From positions 62,001-126,000 of the forward strand of contig NZ_JAGFOU010000006.1 in NCBI RefSeq assembly GCF_017592395.1: 64,000 bases of DNA, read 5' to 3'. Both the position numbers and the translations under genes were made by a program. This document shows positions 54,344 through 63,107 of the stretch, in pieces. The notes under the pieces were generated by a model, which was not told where the DNA came from, did no database searches, and worked only from the letters and a program-made list of their open reading frames with translations. This stretch comes from Actinomyces bowdenii (GTDB taxonomy: Bacteria; Actinomycetota; Actinomycetes; Actinomycetales; Actinomycetaceae). Within the stretch, counting starts at the first letter, position 1; every line of letters starts with the position of its first letter.

Positions 54344-55249
54344 ATGTCCTCCGTCTCCACGCGCAGCCGCCGCTCGGCGCTGCGCCATGAGGCTCGCATG
54401 GCCTGGCTCATGTCATCCCCGGCCCTGCTGCTCCTCCTCCTGTTCATGGGAATTCCCATTCTGCTCACCTTCGCCCTGAGCTTCACCAATGTCCGGCTCG
54501 TCTCGCCCAACCCTCCGAGCTTCGTGGGCCTGGACAACTTCGTGCGGGCCTTCTCCCAGGATCCGACCTTCATCCGCTCGCTGACCAACACCCTGCTCTT
54601 CGCCGTCGTCGTGGTCCCCTGCCAGTCAGGCCTGGCCCTGATGCTGGCGCTGCTGGTCAACGCGAAGGTCAGGGGGGTCACCGCCTTCCGCACGCTTATC
54701 TTCATGCCGGTCGTCACCTCCATGGTGGTGGTCTCCATCCTGTGGTCCTTCTTCTACAAGACCGACGGACTGATCAACTCCATGCTCAGCACCATCACCG
54801 GTGGAGGATGGACCGCGGTGGCCTGGCTCAACAATCCCGGCACTGCGATGCCGGCCATCATCCTGCTCTCGATCTGGCAGGCGGTGGGGCTGCACATGGT
54901 CATCTGGCTGGCCGGCCTGCAGATGATCGATCCCGCCCTCTACGAGGCCGCCGCTCTGGACGGCGTCAACGCATGGCAGAGGTTCCGCTACATCACCTGG
55001 CCGGGACTCCACTCCACCATGGTGTTCATCCTGGTGACGATCACCATCGCCGCCCTGGGGCTGTTCGTCCAGATCGATGTCATGACACAGGGCGGACCCC
55101 AGGACGCCACCTCGACCCTCGTCTACCACGCCGTGCGCAAGGGCTATCGGGAGCATGACATGGGATACGGCTCCGCCATCTCACTGATCTTCTTCATCCT
55201 GGTGCTCCTCATCTCCCTCGTCCAGCGCCGACTCACCCGGGAGGACTGA
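54344..55249 (+). CDS. Sugar ABC transporter permease (MalF type)
   Basis: 301 residues, GGAAGGAAAATG start. Six membrane helices; EAA loop ALYEAAALDGVNAWQRFRYI; FVQIDVMTQGGPQDATSTLV. First permease after the binding protein; pairs with the permease 4 bases downstream. Confidence 0.94.
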   Translation: MSSVSTRSRRSALRHEARMAWLMSSPALLLLLLFMGIPILLTFALSFTNVRLVSPNPPSFVGLDNFVRAFSQDPTFIRSLTNTLLFAVVVVPCQSGLALMLALLVNAKVRGVTAFRTLIFMPVVTSMVVVSILWSFFYKTDGLINSMLSTITGGGWTAVAWLNNPGTAMPAIILLSIWQAVGLHMVIWLAGLQMIDPALYEAAALDGVNAWQRFRYITWPGLHSTMVFILVTITIAALGLFVQIDVMTQGGPQDATSTLVYHAVRKGYREHDMGYGSAISLIFFILVLLISLVQRRLTRED

Positions 55250-55252
55250 ACC

Positions 55253-56200
55253 ATGACAACCCTGCCAGCAGCCAAGACCCGCAGCGGCTCCAGGCCGGCC
55301 CGCAGCGCCGGGAACCGAGGGAGGGCAGCCGCCAGGCGGCGCTCAGTGCTCCTGACCTACATCGGGCTGTCGGCCGCCGCCTGCGTGGCTGTCCTGCCCC
55401 TGCTGTTCATGATCCTGTCCTCCCTCAAGCCCGACCAGCAGATCTTCGCCGACCTGGGAACGCCCAAGGCATTCCTACCAGTGGGCGAGCTGTCCCTGGA
55501 CAACTACGCCGGAGTCTTCCAACGGGTGCCCGCTGCCCGCTTCATCGCCAATTCACTGATCGTCACGGTCCTCATCGTGGGCCTGGGCCTGGTGGTCAAC
55601 TCCATGATCGGCTTCGCCATCTCCCGGATGCGCTGGAAGGGCAAGCACCTCATCCTGTCCCTGGTCCTGGCCACCCTCATGGTCCCCTTCGAGACCATCG
55701 CCGTGCCGCTGGTGTACTGGGTAGCCTCATTGCCGCACGTCTCCTGGGCCGGGGACGGCTTCCTGATGAAGCAGGGAATGCTCAACACCTACTCCGTCCA
55801 GGTCCTGCCCTTCGTGGCCAATGCGCTGGCCATCTTCCTCTTCGCCCAGCACTTCTCCGACATCCCCAAGGAGATCGACGAGGCCGCGCGCGTGGATGGG
55901 GCTGGATGGTGGACCATCTACCGCAGGATCGCTGTGCCGCTGTCCGGCCCGACCTTCGCCACCGTCGCCATCATCACCATGCTGCCGGCATGGAACTCCT
56001 ACTTGTGGCCGCTCATGGTCATCCAGCAGGAGTCGCTGCGCCCGGCCAGTGTGGGCATGCAGTACTTCTTCCAGCTCAATCCGGTATGGGGGGAGATCAT
56101 GGCCTACGGCACCCTCATCACCCTGCCGGTGCTCGTCGTCTTCGCCGCCTTCCAGCGCTCCTTCGTGGCCTCGCTGGCAGGCACTGCGGTCAAGGGGTGA
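55253..56200 (+). CDS. Sugar ABC transporter permease (MalG type)
   Basis: 315 residues with a basic, Ala-rich cytoplasmic N-terminus of about 35 residues and six helices. EAA loop EIDEAARVDGAGWWTIYRRI and C-terminal VASLAGTAVKG. Partner of the preceding permease; no ATPase gene nearby. Confidence 0.94.
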   Translation: MTTLPAAKTRSGSRPARSAGNRGRAAARRRSVLLTYIGLSAAACVAVLPLLFMILSSLKPDQQIFADLGTPKAFLPVGELSLDNYAGVFQRVPAARFIANSLIVTVLIVGLGLVVNSMIGFAISRMRWKGKHLILSLVLATLMVPFETIAVPLVYWVASLPHVSWAGDGFLMKQGMLNTYSVQVLPFVANALAIFLFAQHFSDIPKEIDEAARVDGAGWWTIYRRIAVPLSGPTFATVAIITMLPAWNSYLWPLMVIQQESLRPASVGMQYFFQLNPVWGEIMAYGTLITLPVLVVFAAFQRSFVASLAGTAVKG

Positions 56201-56206
56201 GGGCCG

Positions 56207-57124
56207 ATGGCACTCGTTCTCGACGACCACTGGATCTGGGACCACTGGATCGCCCACGACGGCGAGCAGTACCACCTGTTCTTCCTGCGCGCCTCCCGGG
56301 CACTGCACGACCCTGACCGCCGCCACTTCCGCGCCTCCCTGGGGCACGCGGTCTCATCCGATGCCCGAAGCTGGCGGCTCATGCCCGACGCCCTGGTCCA
56401 CTCCGACGGGCCCGCCTTCGATGACAAGGCCATCTGGACCGGCTCGACCGTTGTGCGGCCCGACGGGTCCCTGAGGGTGTTCTACACCGGCATCAGCCGG
56501 GCCGAGGAGGGCGCCATCCAGCGCATCGGCTGGGCAGACAGCAGCGATGGCGTCGTCTTCGAGCGCACCTGCTGCGAGCCCCTGTGCGCCGACAGCCGGT
56601 GGTACGCCACTGTGGAGGAGGGCCGCGCCAGCGACGAGCATTGGCGCGACCCCTTCGTCCTCTTCCACGATGGGCTGTGGCACATGCTCATCACCGCCCG
56701 CGCCAAGGGCGCCGACCTCCGCCACGCCGGGGTCATCGGCCACGCCGTCTCCCAGGACCTCGACCACTGGGAGGTCCGCCCCCCGCTGACCTCGCCCTCG
56801 GCCTTCGGCCAACTGGAGGTCAGCCAGTCCCACTGCGTGGATGGGCGCCACCTCCTGGTCTTCTCCTGTGACGATGACATGCAGGCCGATCCTGGGCCCG
56901 GCGGAGTGTGGATCGCCGAGGGGCAGGGCCCCCTGGGCCCCTGGGACATCGACGGCGCGCGCTACGTGCGCCCCGAGCACCTCTACGCGGGCCAGCTCCT
57001 CCAGCTGCGGGAAGGGCAGTGGGTGCTCACCGGCTTCGAGAACATCGTCGAGGGCCGCTTCGTTGGCTCCATTCCGGATCCCATCGCCTGGGGGGAGATC
57101 GAGCTGGTAGACCGGCCCCGCTGA
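56207..57124 (+). CDS. Five-bladed-propeller glycosidase, GH32/GH43/GH68-like
   Basis: 305 residues, no signal peptide, hence acting on imported sugar. The motifs of the clan are seen: DDHWIWDHWIAHDGEQYHLF with Asp12 as probable nucleophile, HWRDPFVLFHDG with Asp148 (the RDP motif that stabilises the transition state), and FGQLEVSQSHCVDG with Glu204 as probable acid/base. The first motif is closer to GH32/68 than to GH43, so a beta-fructosidase or levansucrase-like activity is a reasonable guess. It closes the sugar operon, 6 bases after the permease. Confidence 0.82.
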   Translation: MALVLDDHWIWDHWIAHDGEQYHLFFLRASRALHDPDRRHFRASLGHAVSSDARSWRLMPDALVHSDGPAFDDKAIWTGSTVVRPDGSLRVFYTGISRAEEGAIQRIGWADSSDGVVFERTCCEPLCADSRWYATVEEGRASDEHWRDPFVLFHDGLWHMLITARAKGADLRHAGVIGHAVSQDLDHWEVRPPLTSPSAFGQLEVSQSHCVDGRHLLVFSCDDDMQADPGPGGVWIAEGQGPLGPWDIDGARYVRPEHLYAGQLLQLREGQWVLTGFENIVEGRFVGSIPDPIAWGEIELVDRPR

Positions 57125-57147
57125 CGCGCCGCCCGCTCCCCCGGCGC

Positions 57148-57816
57148 CTACAGGCTCTGGGGGCTCCTGAGCCAGGGGGCGTCGGGGGCGCGCAGGCCGG
57201 CATACCCCCGCGAGCGCGCCCGCTCGGCGGCCAGCACCCCCACCACGGTGGAGGGGTTGTGGATCCGCCCCTCCATGACGGCCTGGACCACCCGCTCCAG
57301 CGGCACCCAGGCGGGCTCGAACTCGGCCTCCTCGGCCTCGCGCTCGGTGCGCTCCTGGGGAGGCAGGAGGCTCAGGCCGCGGGCCAGGAAGACGCGCACG
57401 CCCTCAGTGGTGAAGCCCGGGGAGGCGTAGAAGTCGGCCAGGACCCGCCAGTGGGCGGCGGCGTGGTCGGTCTCCTCGGCCAGCTCGCGCTGGGCGGCCA
57501 GGACCGGCTCCTCCCCCGGCACGTCCAGCAGTCCCGCCGGGATCTCCCACAGGGCGGCGCTGACGGGGTGGCGGTACTGGCGGACCATGAGGATCTCGGG
57601 GGCGCCGCCGGGGGCCGAGGACTCCTCCCCCTCGCGCAGGGCCACGATGCTCACGGCGTCGTGATGGGCCACCACCTGGCGGGCCACGGGGGGCGCGCCA
57701 GGGGCCAGGACCACCTCATCGGCGTCGACGGTGAAGATGGGGCCGGACCAGACCCGCTCGTGGGAGGTGGTCTCGCGGATCTCGCGCTCGTCGGTGATGG
57801 TCGGCTGCTGGCTCAT
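57148..57816 (-). CDS. NUDIX hydrolase, ADP-ribose pyrophosphatase type
   Basis: 222 residues from the ATG at 57816 with AGGAG upstream. Nudix box GLLDVPGEEPVLAAQRELAEE, with the final Gly replaced by Asp. VRQYRHPVSAALWEIPAGLL is characteristic of ADP-ribose pyrophosphatases. In mycobacteria the corresponding gene lies near the steA-mctB pair, matching the block here. Confidence 0.92.
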   Translation of the reverse strand: MSQQPTITDEREIRETTSHERVWSGPIFTVDADEVVLAPGAPPVARQVVAHHDAVSIVALREGEESSAPGGAPEILMVRQYRHPVSAALWEIPAGLLDVPGEEPVLAAQRELAEETDHAAAHWRVLADFYASPGFTTEGVRVFLARGLSLLPPQERTEREAEEAEFEPAWVPLERVVQAVMEGRIHNPSTVVGVLAAERARSRGYAGLRAPDAPWLRSPQSL

Positions 57817-57954
57817 GCGTGGCTCCTGTGGGCTGCGCGAGCATGGTGCTCGGGCAGGGACGGGCTGGGTGGGTGGCGGCTGATCGGGGCCAGTGTGCCC
57901 CATGCGCGGCGCCCTGGCCGGCGGGGCGCCGGGCGGGCGGCACCGGGCGCCGGG

Positions 57955-59085
57955 TCAGTCCCGGGCGAGCAGGACCCGGCCCAGCTGGGCGGCCAGCTCC
58001 TCGTCCCCCGGCAGGCCGGCGGCGGCGGCGCGGGCGGCGGCCCGGGCGCGGGCGCGGGCCCGCGGATCGCGCAGGAGGACGGCGATGGCCTGGGCGATGG
58101 CCCCGGCGCTGGGCTCGACGAGCGTCGCCCCGCCGCGCGCGGTCACGGCCGTGCCGCCCACGTCGGTGGCCACCAGGGCTGCCCCGGCCCGCAGCGCCTC
58201 CTGGATCGTCAGCGGCTGGCCCTCCCACACGCTGGTCTGGACCATGACGTCGCAGCCGGCCATGAGGCGCTCGGCGTCCTGGCGCCTGCCCAGCAGGAGG
58301 ACGGGGAGGCCCTCGGCGCTGATGCGCTCCTGGGCGCCGGTGCGCCCCGGCCCCTCCCCCGCCACTGCCCAGCTCAGGGCGGGCAGCTCCCCGCGCTGCG
58401 CCTGCCGGCCCAGGATGGCGGCGGCCTCCAGCAGCAGCGGCAGGCCCTTCTGGGGGGCCAGGCGCGCCACGCTCAGCACGCGCGCGTGGCCCGGGGGCCA
58501 GGGGCCGGGGGCAGGGCCCTCATCCGGGGGTGGCTCCTGGTGCGGCGGCGCCGCGGGCCCCGCGTCGCTCCCGCCCCGGGGCGCGGGGATGATGGCCAGC
58601 TCGACCTCGGCGGCCCCCAGGCCGCCGGCCCGCTGGGCCAGGTCGGGGCTGACGGCCAGGATGAGGTCGGCCCTGGAGGCGATGAGCCTCTCCAGGGCCC
58701 GTCCCGTGGCGCGCGTGAGGGCCCCGCCGACGGTGAGGTTGTGGAGGGTGACGACCAGGCGCGTGCGCCCGGGGCGCCGTCGGCCCAGGGCCAGGGCCGC
58801 CAGGGCGCCGGCGCGCAGCCCGTGGGCGTGGAGGGCGTCGGCGCGGCGCCCCAGGCGGCGCAGGCGCGCCACCACGGCCCCGTCCAGCGGGCTGGGGCGC
58901 GGCCCGATCTCCAGGGCCTCGGCGCGGGCCCCGCCGATCTCCAGGCCCTCCAGGACGGCGGCCGGGGCCTCGACGATGACATCATGGCCCTGGCCGGCCA
59001 GGAGGCGGGCGCAGTCGCCCAGGTGGGCGCGCACGCCCCCGGCTGCCGATCCGCTGACTTCGAGGATGCGCTGCCTGGTGCTCAT
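57955..59085 (-). CDS. Glycosyltransferase, GT4/group 1 type
   Basis: 376 residues with two Rossmann-like domains: RILEVSGSAAGGVRAHLGDC at the start (acceptor side) and SVARLAPQKGLPLLLEAAAI plus MVQTSVWEGQPLTIQEALRA, the E-x7-E nucleotide-sugar site. Transfers a sugar from a nucleotide donor to an unknown acceptor, probably lipid-linked, given the MraY-like and flippase genes upstream. No membrane segment. Confidence 0.88.
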   Translation of the reverse strand: MSTRQRILEVSGSAAGGVRAHLGDCARLLAGQGHDVIVEAPAAVLEGLEIGGARAEALEIGPRPSPLDGAVVARLRRLGRRADALHAHGLRAGALAALALGRRRPGRTRLVVTLHNLTVGGALTRATGRALERLIASRADLILAVSPDLAQRAGGLGAAEVELAIIPAPRGGSDAGPAAPPHQEPPPDEGPAPGPWPPGHARVLSVARLAPQKGLPLLLEAAAILGRQAQRGELPALSWAVAGEGPGRTGAQERISAEGLPVLLLGRRQDAERLMAGCDVMVQTSVWEGQPLTIQEALRAGAALVATDVGGTAVTARGGATLVEPSAGAIAQAIAVLLRDPRARARARAAARAAAAGLPGDEELAAQLGRVLLARD

Positions 59086-59140
59086 GCCCTGCTCCTGTCG
59101 TTGTGCCGAGCCGCGTGAGTGAGCCTGCGGTGGTGGCGGT

Positions 59141-60859
59141 TCATGCCCTGACCTGTCGGGGTTGGCGCAGCACGCCCAGCAGGGCGCGGTCGCGGGCGTG
59201 GAGCAGGCCCAGGACGACGGCCGCGGTGGCCAGTGCCCCCAGGCAGGCCAGGGCGATGGCCGCGGCGGGCGAGTCCATCGCGGCGCTCAGGACGCGCACC
59301 GCCAGTCCGCAGGCGAGGGCCACCGGCGCTCCGAGGAGCAGGGCGCGCCCGGCGGGGGCCAGGGCGCGCGCTCCCAGCAGGCGCGCCAGGGCCACCAGCA
59401 GGCCGGCTCCGGCGCAGGCCATGCCCGCGCTCTGGCCCACGGCCAGGCCCAGGAGCGTGGCCGCGCCGTCGCCCCCCTGGGAGAGCAGGCCCACCGCCGC
59501 CCAGGAGGCGCCCGCAACGATCACCCATCCGGCACCGGTGGCCAGGGCGGCGTCCCGGGAGCGGTCGGCGGCGAAGAGCACGCGCGTGACCTGGTAGATG
59601 AGGACGTAGCCCACCAGGGCCGGGGCCAGGACCGCCAGGGCCGCGCCCATGCCGGCGACCTGGCCGGTCAGGAGGGCGAAGAAGCGCTCGGCCCCGTGGG
59701 AGGCGGCCAGGAGCATGCCCGCTCCGGCCACCGCCACGGCCACGACGGCGCCGGTGGACCGGGCGGCCAGCTCACCCGCCCCCGGGACGGGGGCCTGGGG
59801 GGCCTCGGGCGGGGCCGCCGGTGAGGGCGATGAGGGCGCTGCGGCATCCACTGCGGCGCCCCGCCCGCTGGCGGCGGGCTGCCGCTCGGCGCTGAAGGCG
59901 GCGGTGAGGCGGGGGTAGAGGACGGTGGCCACCGGCACGGCCAGGACGGCGTAGGGCAGGACGTAGACGGCCTGGGTGTACTGGTAGACGGCGACCGTCC
60001 CGGTGGTGCCGCCGGAGCGGGCCAGGGCCAGGACCGCCAGGACGCTGGCCTGCTGGGCCAGGAGGGTCCCGATGCCTGCGCCCGCCAGCCGCAGGGCCCT
60101 GCCCGCCTGGGCGCCTCCCAGGCGCAGGGTGGGGCGCAGACGCAGGCCCAGGCGGTGGACGGGCCACAGCAGGGGCAGGCTCAGTGCCGCCACCCCGGCC
60201 GTGGTCCCCCAGCCCAGGACGTGCAGGGCCGCGGCCGAGGGCCGGCCGTCGGCCGCGGGCGCCATGGCCCCGTAGGCCCCGTAGGCGGCCATGACCGTCA
60301 GGGAGGACAGGACCGGGGCCAGCGCGGGCCAGGTGAAGGAGCCGTGGGCCTGGAGAACGCCGGTGAGGACCACGCCGATGCCGTAGAGGGGGATCTGGAG
60401 GGCGAACATGCGCAGGAAGTCGGCCACCAGGGCGACCTGGACGGCGGCATCGACGCCCTGTGAGGCGGGGAAGAGCCCGGCGACCGGCTCGGCCAGGACC
60501 ACCAGGGCCAGGCACAGGGGCACCAGCACCACCAGGACCAGGCCCAGCAGCGCCGAGGCGGTGCGCGCGGCCTCCTCGCGCCGCCCGGCGGCCACGGGGC
60601 CGGCCAGGAGCGGGACGACGGTGGCGGCCAGGGCTCCCCCGACCACCACCTCGTACAGGACGTTGGGGACCTGGTTGGCGGTGGCGTAGGCGCCGGCCAC
60701 GGTCCCGGCCCCCAGGGTGGAGGCCTGGACGATCCAGCGCAGGAAGCCCAGGACGCGGGAGACGAGGGTCAGCCCCGCCACTCCGCCGGCGGCCGCCAGG
60801 GCCCCGCGCGGGCCAGCGGTGCCCGCGCCCGCGGGGCGCGGCGGCGTCCCACCGCTCAT
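59141..60859 (-). CDS. MurJ/MviN-family lipid-linked glycan flippase
   Basis: 572 residues with about fourteen membrane helices. The N-terminus VSRVLGFLRWIVQASTLGAG and ANQVPNVLYEVVVGGALAAT is the MurJ signature, and LPYAVLAVPVATVLYPRLTA is also conserved. A disordered Pro/Ala-rich loop of about 50 residues follows FSAERQPAASGR. It overlaps the upstream transferase gene by four bases. It may flip a product of that transferase; whether it is the main lipid II flippase cannot be told here. Confidence 0.9.
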   Translation of the reverse strand: MSGGTPPRPAGAGTAGPRGALAAAGGVAGLTLVSRVLGFLRWIVQASTLGAGTVAGAYATANQVPNVLYEVVVGGALAATVVPLLAGPVAAGRREEAARTASALLGLVLVVLVPLCLALVVLAEPVAGLFPASQGVDAAVQVALVADFLRMFALQIPLYGIGVVLTGVLQAHGSFTWPALAPVLSSLTVMAAYGAYGAMAPAADGRPSAAALHVLGWGTTAGVAALSLPLLWPVHRLGLRLRPTLRLGGAQAGRALRLAGAGIGTLLAQQASVLAVLALARSGGTTGTVAVYQYTQAVYVLPYAVLAVPVATVLYPRLTAAFSAERQPAASGRGAAVDAAAPSSPSPAAPPEAPQAPVPGAGELAARSTGAVVAVAVAGAGMLLAASHGAERFFALLTGQVAGMGAALAVLAPALVGYVLIYQVTRVLFAADRSRDAALATGAGWVIVAGASWAAVGLLSQGGDGAATLLGLAVGQSAGMACAGAGLLVALARLLGARALAPAGRALLLGAPVALACGLAVRVLSAAMDSPAAAIALACLGALATAAVVLGLLHARDRALLGVLRQPRQVRA

Positions 60860-62088
60860 CCGGCGCCCGGGGTCGTCGCGCCCGGCAGGCCCGTGGCCGG
60901 GGCGCCGGGCTCCCCGGTGCCGGGCACCGGGTCGGCGCAGGCCGCAGCCACCGGGGTGGCGGGTGCCGGGCTCCCTGGCACCGGGCGGCCCGGGGCGCTA
61001 CGGCGCCCCAGGGCATCCAGGGCCGCCAGGACCGGGGTGCGCTCGATGACCCGGGAGAAGGAGACGCGCTCGCTGGCCAGGATGAGGGCCACCCCGGCGG
61101 CGCCGGCACCCAGGCGCAGGGCACGGCTGGGGTGCGCGGCCAGGGCCGTGCCCAGCAGCGCCCCCAGGGCGTTGGCACCCGTGTCGCCGAGCATGGTCTC
61201 CTCCCCCAGGTCCTCGGGCAGGGCCGCGGCCACCGTCCCCAGGGCGCCGGCGGCCAGCCTGCGGGTGGCCTGGGGCCGGCCCGGGGCGGCCAGCAGGAGG
61301 GCCGCCCCCGCCCCGGCGGCCTTGAGGGCCCGGCCGGGGCGCAGGTCGAGCAGGTTGATGACATTGGCCCAGGAGGCCACCACCACGGCTGAGCCGGCCG
61401 CATCCGCCAGGCGGGCCGGGGCCCCCGGGCGATGGCGGCGGGCCGCGGTCAGGGCGGTGGTCAGCGAGGTGGGCACCGCGTGGCCGCCGAGGCAGCCGAG
61501 GCCGCCGGAGGGCATGGCACCGGCTGACGCGGCCCTGCTGCCCGAGAGCAGGGCCCCGGCCACGGCCGCCCCGGCACCGATGACGGCGATCTTGAGCACG
61601 CCGGTGGTCACCCGCCCGCGCCTCAGCGCCCGCAGGTGCCCCGCCAGGCCCTTGGCGACCTCCTGGCCGTCGTGGGCGCCGGCGTCCAGGTCGTCGGCCA
61701 GGCCCGCCCCGGCGCCCGCCGTGGCGGCCACCAGGGCGGCCAGGGCCGCGGCCCCCAGCTCGGCGCGCTCGGCCGCCTCAGCCGCATGGGCCGTCCTGGC
61801 CCGACGGGGCCATGGCGCGCACAGGGCAGCGGCCGCGATCGATCCCGCGGCCGCGCCCACGCCTCCCCTGAGCGAGACGGTGCGCCCGTGGAAGTTGACC
61901 CGCTCCAGGGCGGGCATCGGCCGGGCGAGGAGCGTGGAGGCGTCCAGGGCTGCCCGGGCCGCCCCCAGGGCGCTCAGCCCCAGGCGCGCCAGGCGCCGGG
62001 ACGGCGAGGGCCCGCCGGTCCCGGTGGTGGCGCCGGCTGTGGAGCCGGTCGGCGGACCGGCGGCGGTCATCCTGGCAGCGATGGTCAT
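60856..62088 (-). CDS. MraY/WecA-like polyprenyl-phosphate sugar phosphotransferase
   Basis: 410 residues from the ATG at 62088, with AGGAGGG upstream. The family motifs are visible: GLADDLDAGAHD (the Mg-binding DDxxD region), NVINLLDLRPGRALKAAGAG and LGDTGANALGALLG. Many Ala-rich hydrophobic stretches act as membrane helices. It should transfer a sugar-phosphate onto a polyprenyl phosphate. The C-terminus is low complexity (Pro, Gly, Ala). It is upstream of and coupled to the MurJ-like gene. Confidence 0.82.
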   Translation of the reverse strand: MTIAARMTAAGPPTGSTAGATTGTGGPSPSRRLARLGLSALGAARAALDASTLLARPMPALERVNFHGRTVSLRGGVGAAAGSIAAAALCAPWPRRARTAHAAEAAERAELGAAALAALVAATAGAGAGLADDLDAGAHDGQEVAKGLAGHLRALRRGRVTTGVLKIAVIGAGAAVAGALLSGSRAASAGAMPSGGLGCLGGHAVPTSLTTALTAARRHRPGAPARLADAAGSAVVVASWANVINLLDLRPGRALKAAGAGAALLLAAPGRPQATRRLAAGALGTVAAALPEDLGEETMLGDTGANALGALLGTALAAHPSRALRLGAGAAGVALILASERVSFSRVIERTPVLAALDALGRRSAPGRPVPGSPAPATPVAAACADPVPGTGEPGAPATGLPGATTPGAG

Positions 62089-62147
62089 CGTGGCCCTCCT
62101 GGCATCGGCCCGGCATGGGCCGGTCCCCCTGATCCGCCCAGCACCCC

Positions 62148-63071
62148 TCAGCCCGCCATGGGTGGGATGACGGCCTGGGCGCCGTCGTCGAAGCCGTAGT
62201 GCGAGCGGGTTCCGGCCTCGGTGGAGACCAGCGCCAGGGGCGTGGAGACGGCCGCCGTGGCCTGGCCCACCGAGTCGATGGTGGTCACCGGCACTCCCGC
62301 GGAGCGGATGAGGGCGACCACCCCGGTCTCTGTGCGGGCCTGGCCCACCACCACCGTGGGGGCCGCGGCGGCCGTTCCCGACAGGGCCTGGGCCCACACC
62401 GAGGGCGTGGAGGAGTCCGTGGCCCGGGCGGTGGCCTGGGCGCCCGGGTCCTCCTGGGGACGGGGGCCCACGACGGCGATCATGGTGGCCGGGCCGGTGG
62501 CCTGGGCGTCCACGGTCACCAGGGGCGTGTCGGAGGCCGTCAGCAGGCTCATGAGCGTGGAGGCCGAGGCATCAGTGCCGGTCAGGGCCCGGCCCAGGCC
62601 CTCTCCGAGGATCGCATTGGTGTCCGAGGAGGCCGGCGTTCCCAGGTTGCCGGCGAACTGGGCGGAGTAGGTGGAGCGGAAGGTCTCCCGGGAGGCGTCC
62701 ACCCAGGCCGGGGTCAGGGTGTAGCGGCCGTTGATGGCGGCTCCGGCCGCCTCCAGCTGGGCGACCACGGCCTGGGCGTCCTCGCTGTTGGCCCCGGGCA
62801 GGAGCACCAGGGCCACCGACTTGCCGGAGAGCTTGCCTGGCAGGTACTGGGCGGCGGCCTGCGTGATGTAGTCATCGCGCTCGTTGACTGCCGTCTCGGT
62901 CTGCTCCAGGCGGGCCTGGGTGGCGTTGCGGTCCTCGCGCAGGGCGCTGACCTGGTCGTTGAGGGCGGTGCCCAGGGAGTTCTGCAGGGGGCCCGCGCCC
63001 AGGACGACGCCGACGGCCAGGGCCAGGAACACGGAGATGAGCGAGACCAGGTGGTAGCGGAAGTCGATCAT
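62148..63071 (-). CDS. MctB-family protein (copper transporter/outer-envelope type)
   Basis: 307 residues. N-terminal membrane helix MIDFRYHLVSLISVFLALAV is the hallmark of the family, followed by a coiled coil (DQVSALREDRNATQARLEQT) and a large soluble domain outside the membrane ending in GFDDGAQAVIPPMAG. In mycobacteria MctB is linked to copper efflux; in actinobacteria without an outer membrane the role is probably different. It lies next to steA, as in mycobacteria. Confidence 0.9.
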   Translation of the reverse strand: MIDFRYHLVSLISVFLALAVGVVLGAGPLQNSLGTALNDQVSALREDRNATQARLEQTETAVNERDDYITQAAAQYLPGKLSGKSVALVLLPGANSEDAQAVVAQLEAAGAAINGRYTLTPAWVDASRETFRSTYSAQFAGNLGTPASSDTNAILGEGLGRALTGTDASASTLMSLLTASDTPLVTVDAQATGPATMIAVVGPRPQEDPGAQATARATDSSTPSVWAQALSGTAAAAPTVVVGQARTETGVVALIRSAGVPVTTIDSVGQATAAVSTPLALVSTEAGTRSHYGFDDGAQAVIPPMAG

Positions 63072-63107
63072 GATGGTGGCCTTCGATCCTTGGTGGCGTA
63101 GGTGAGC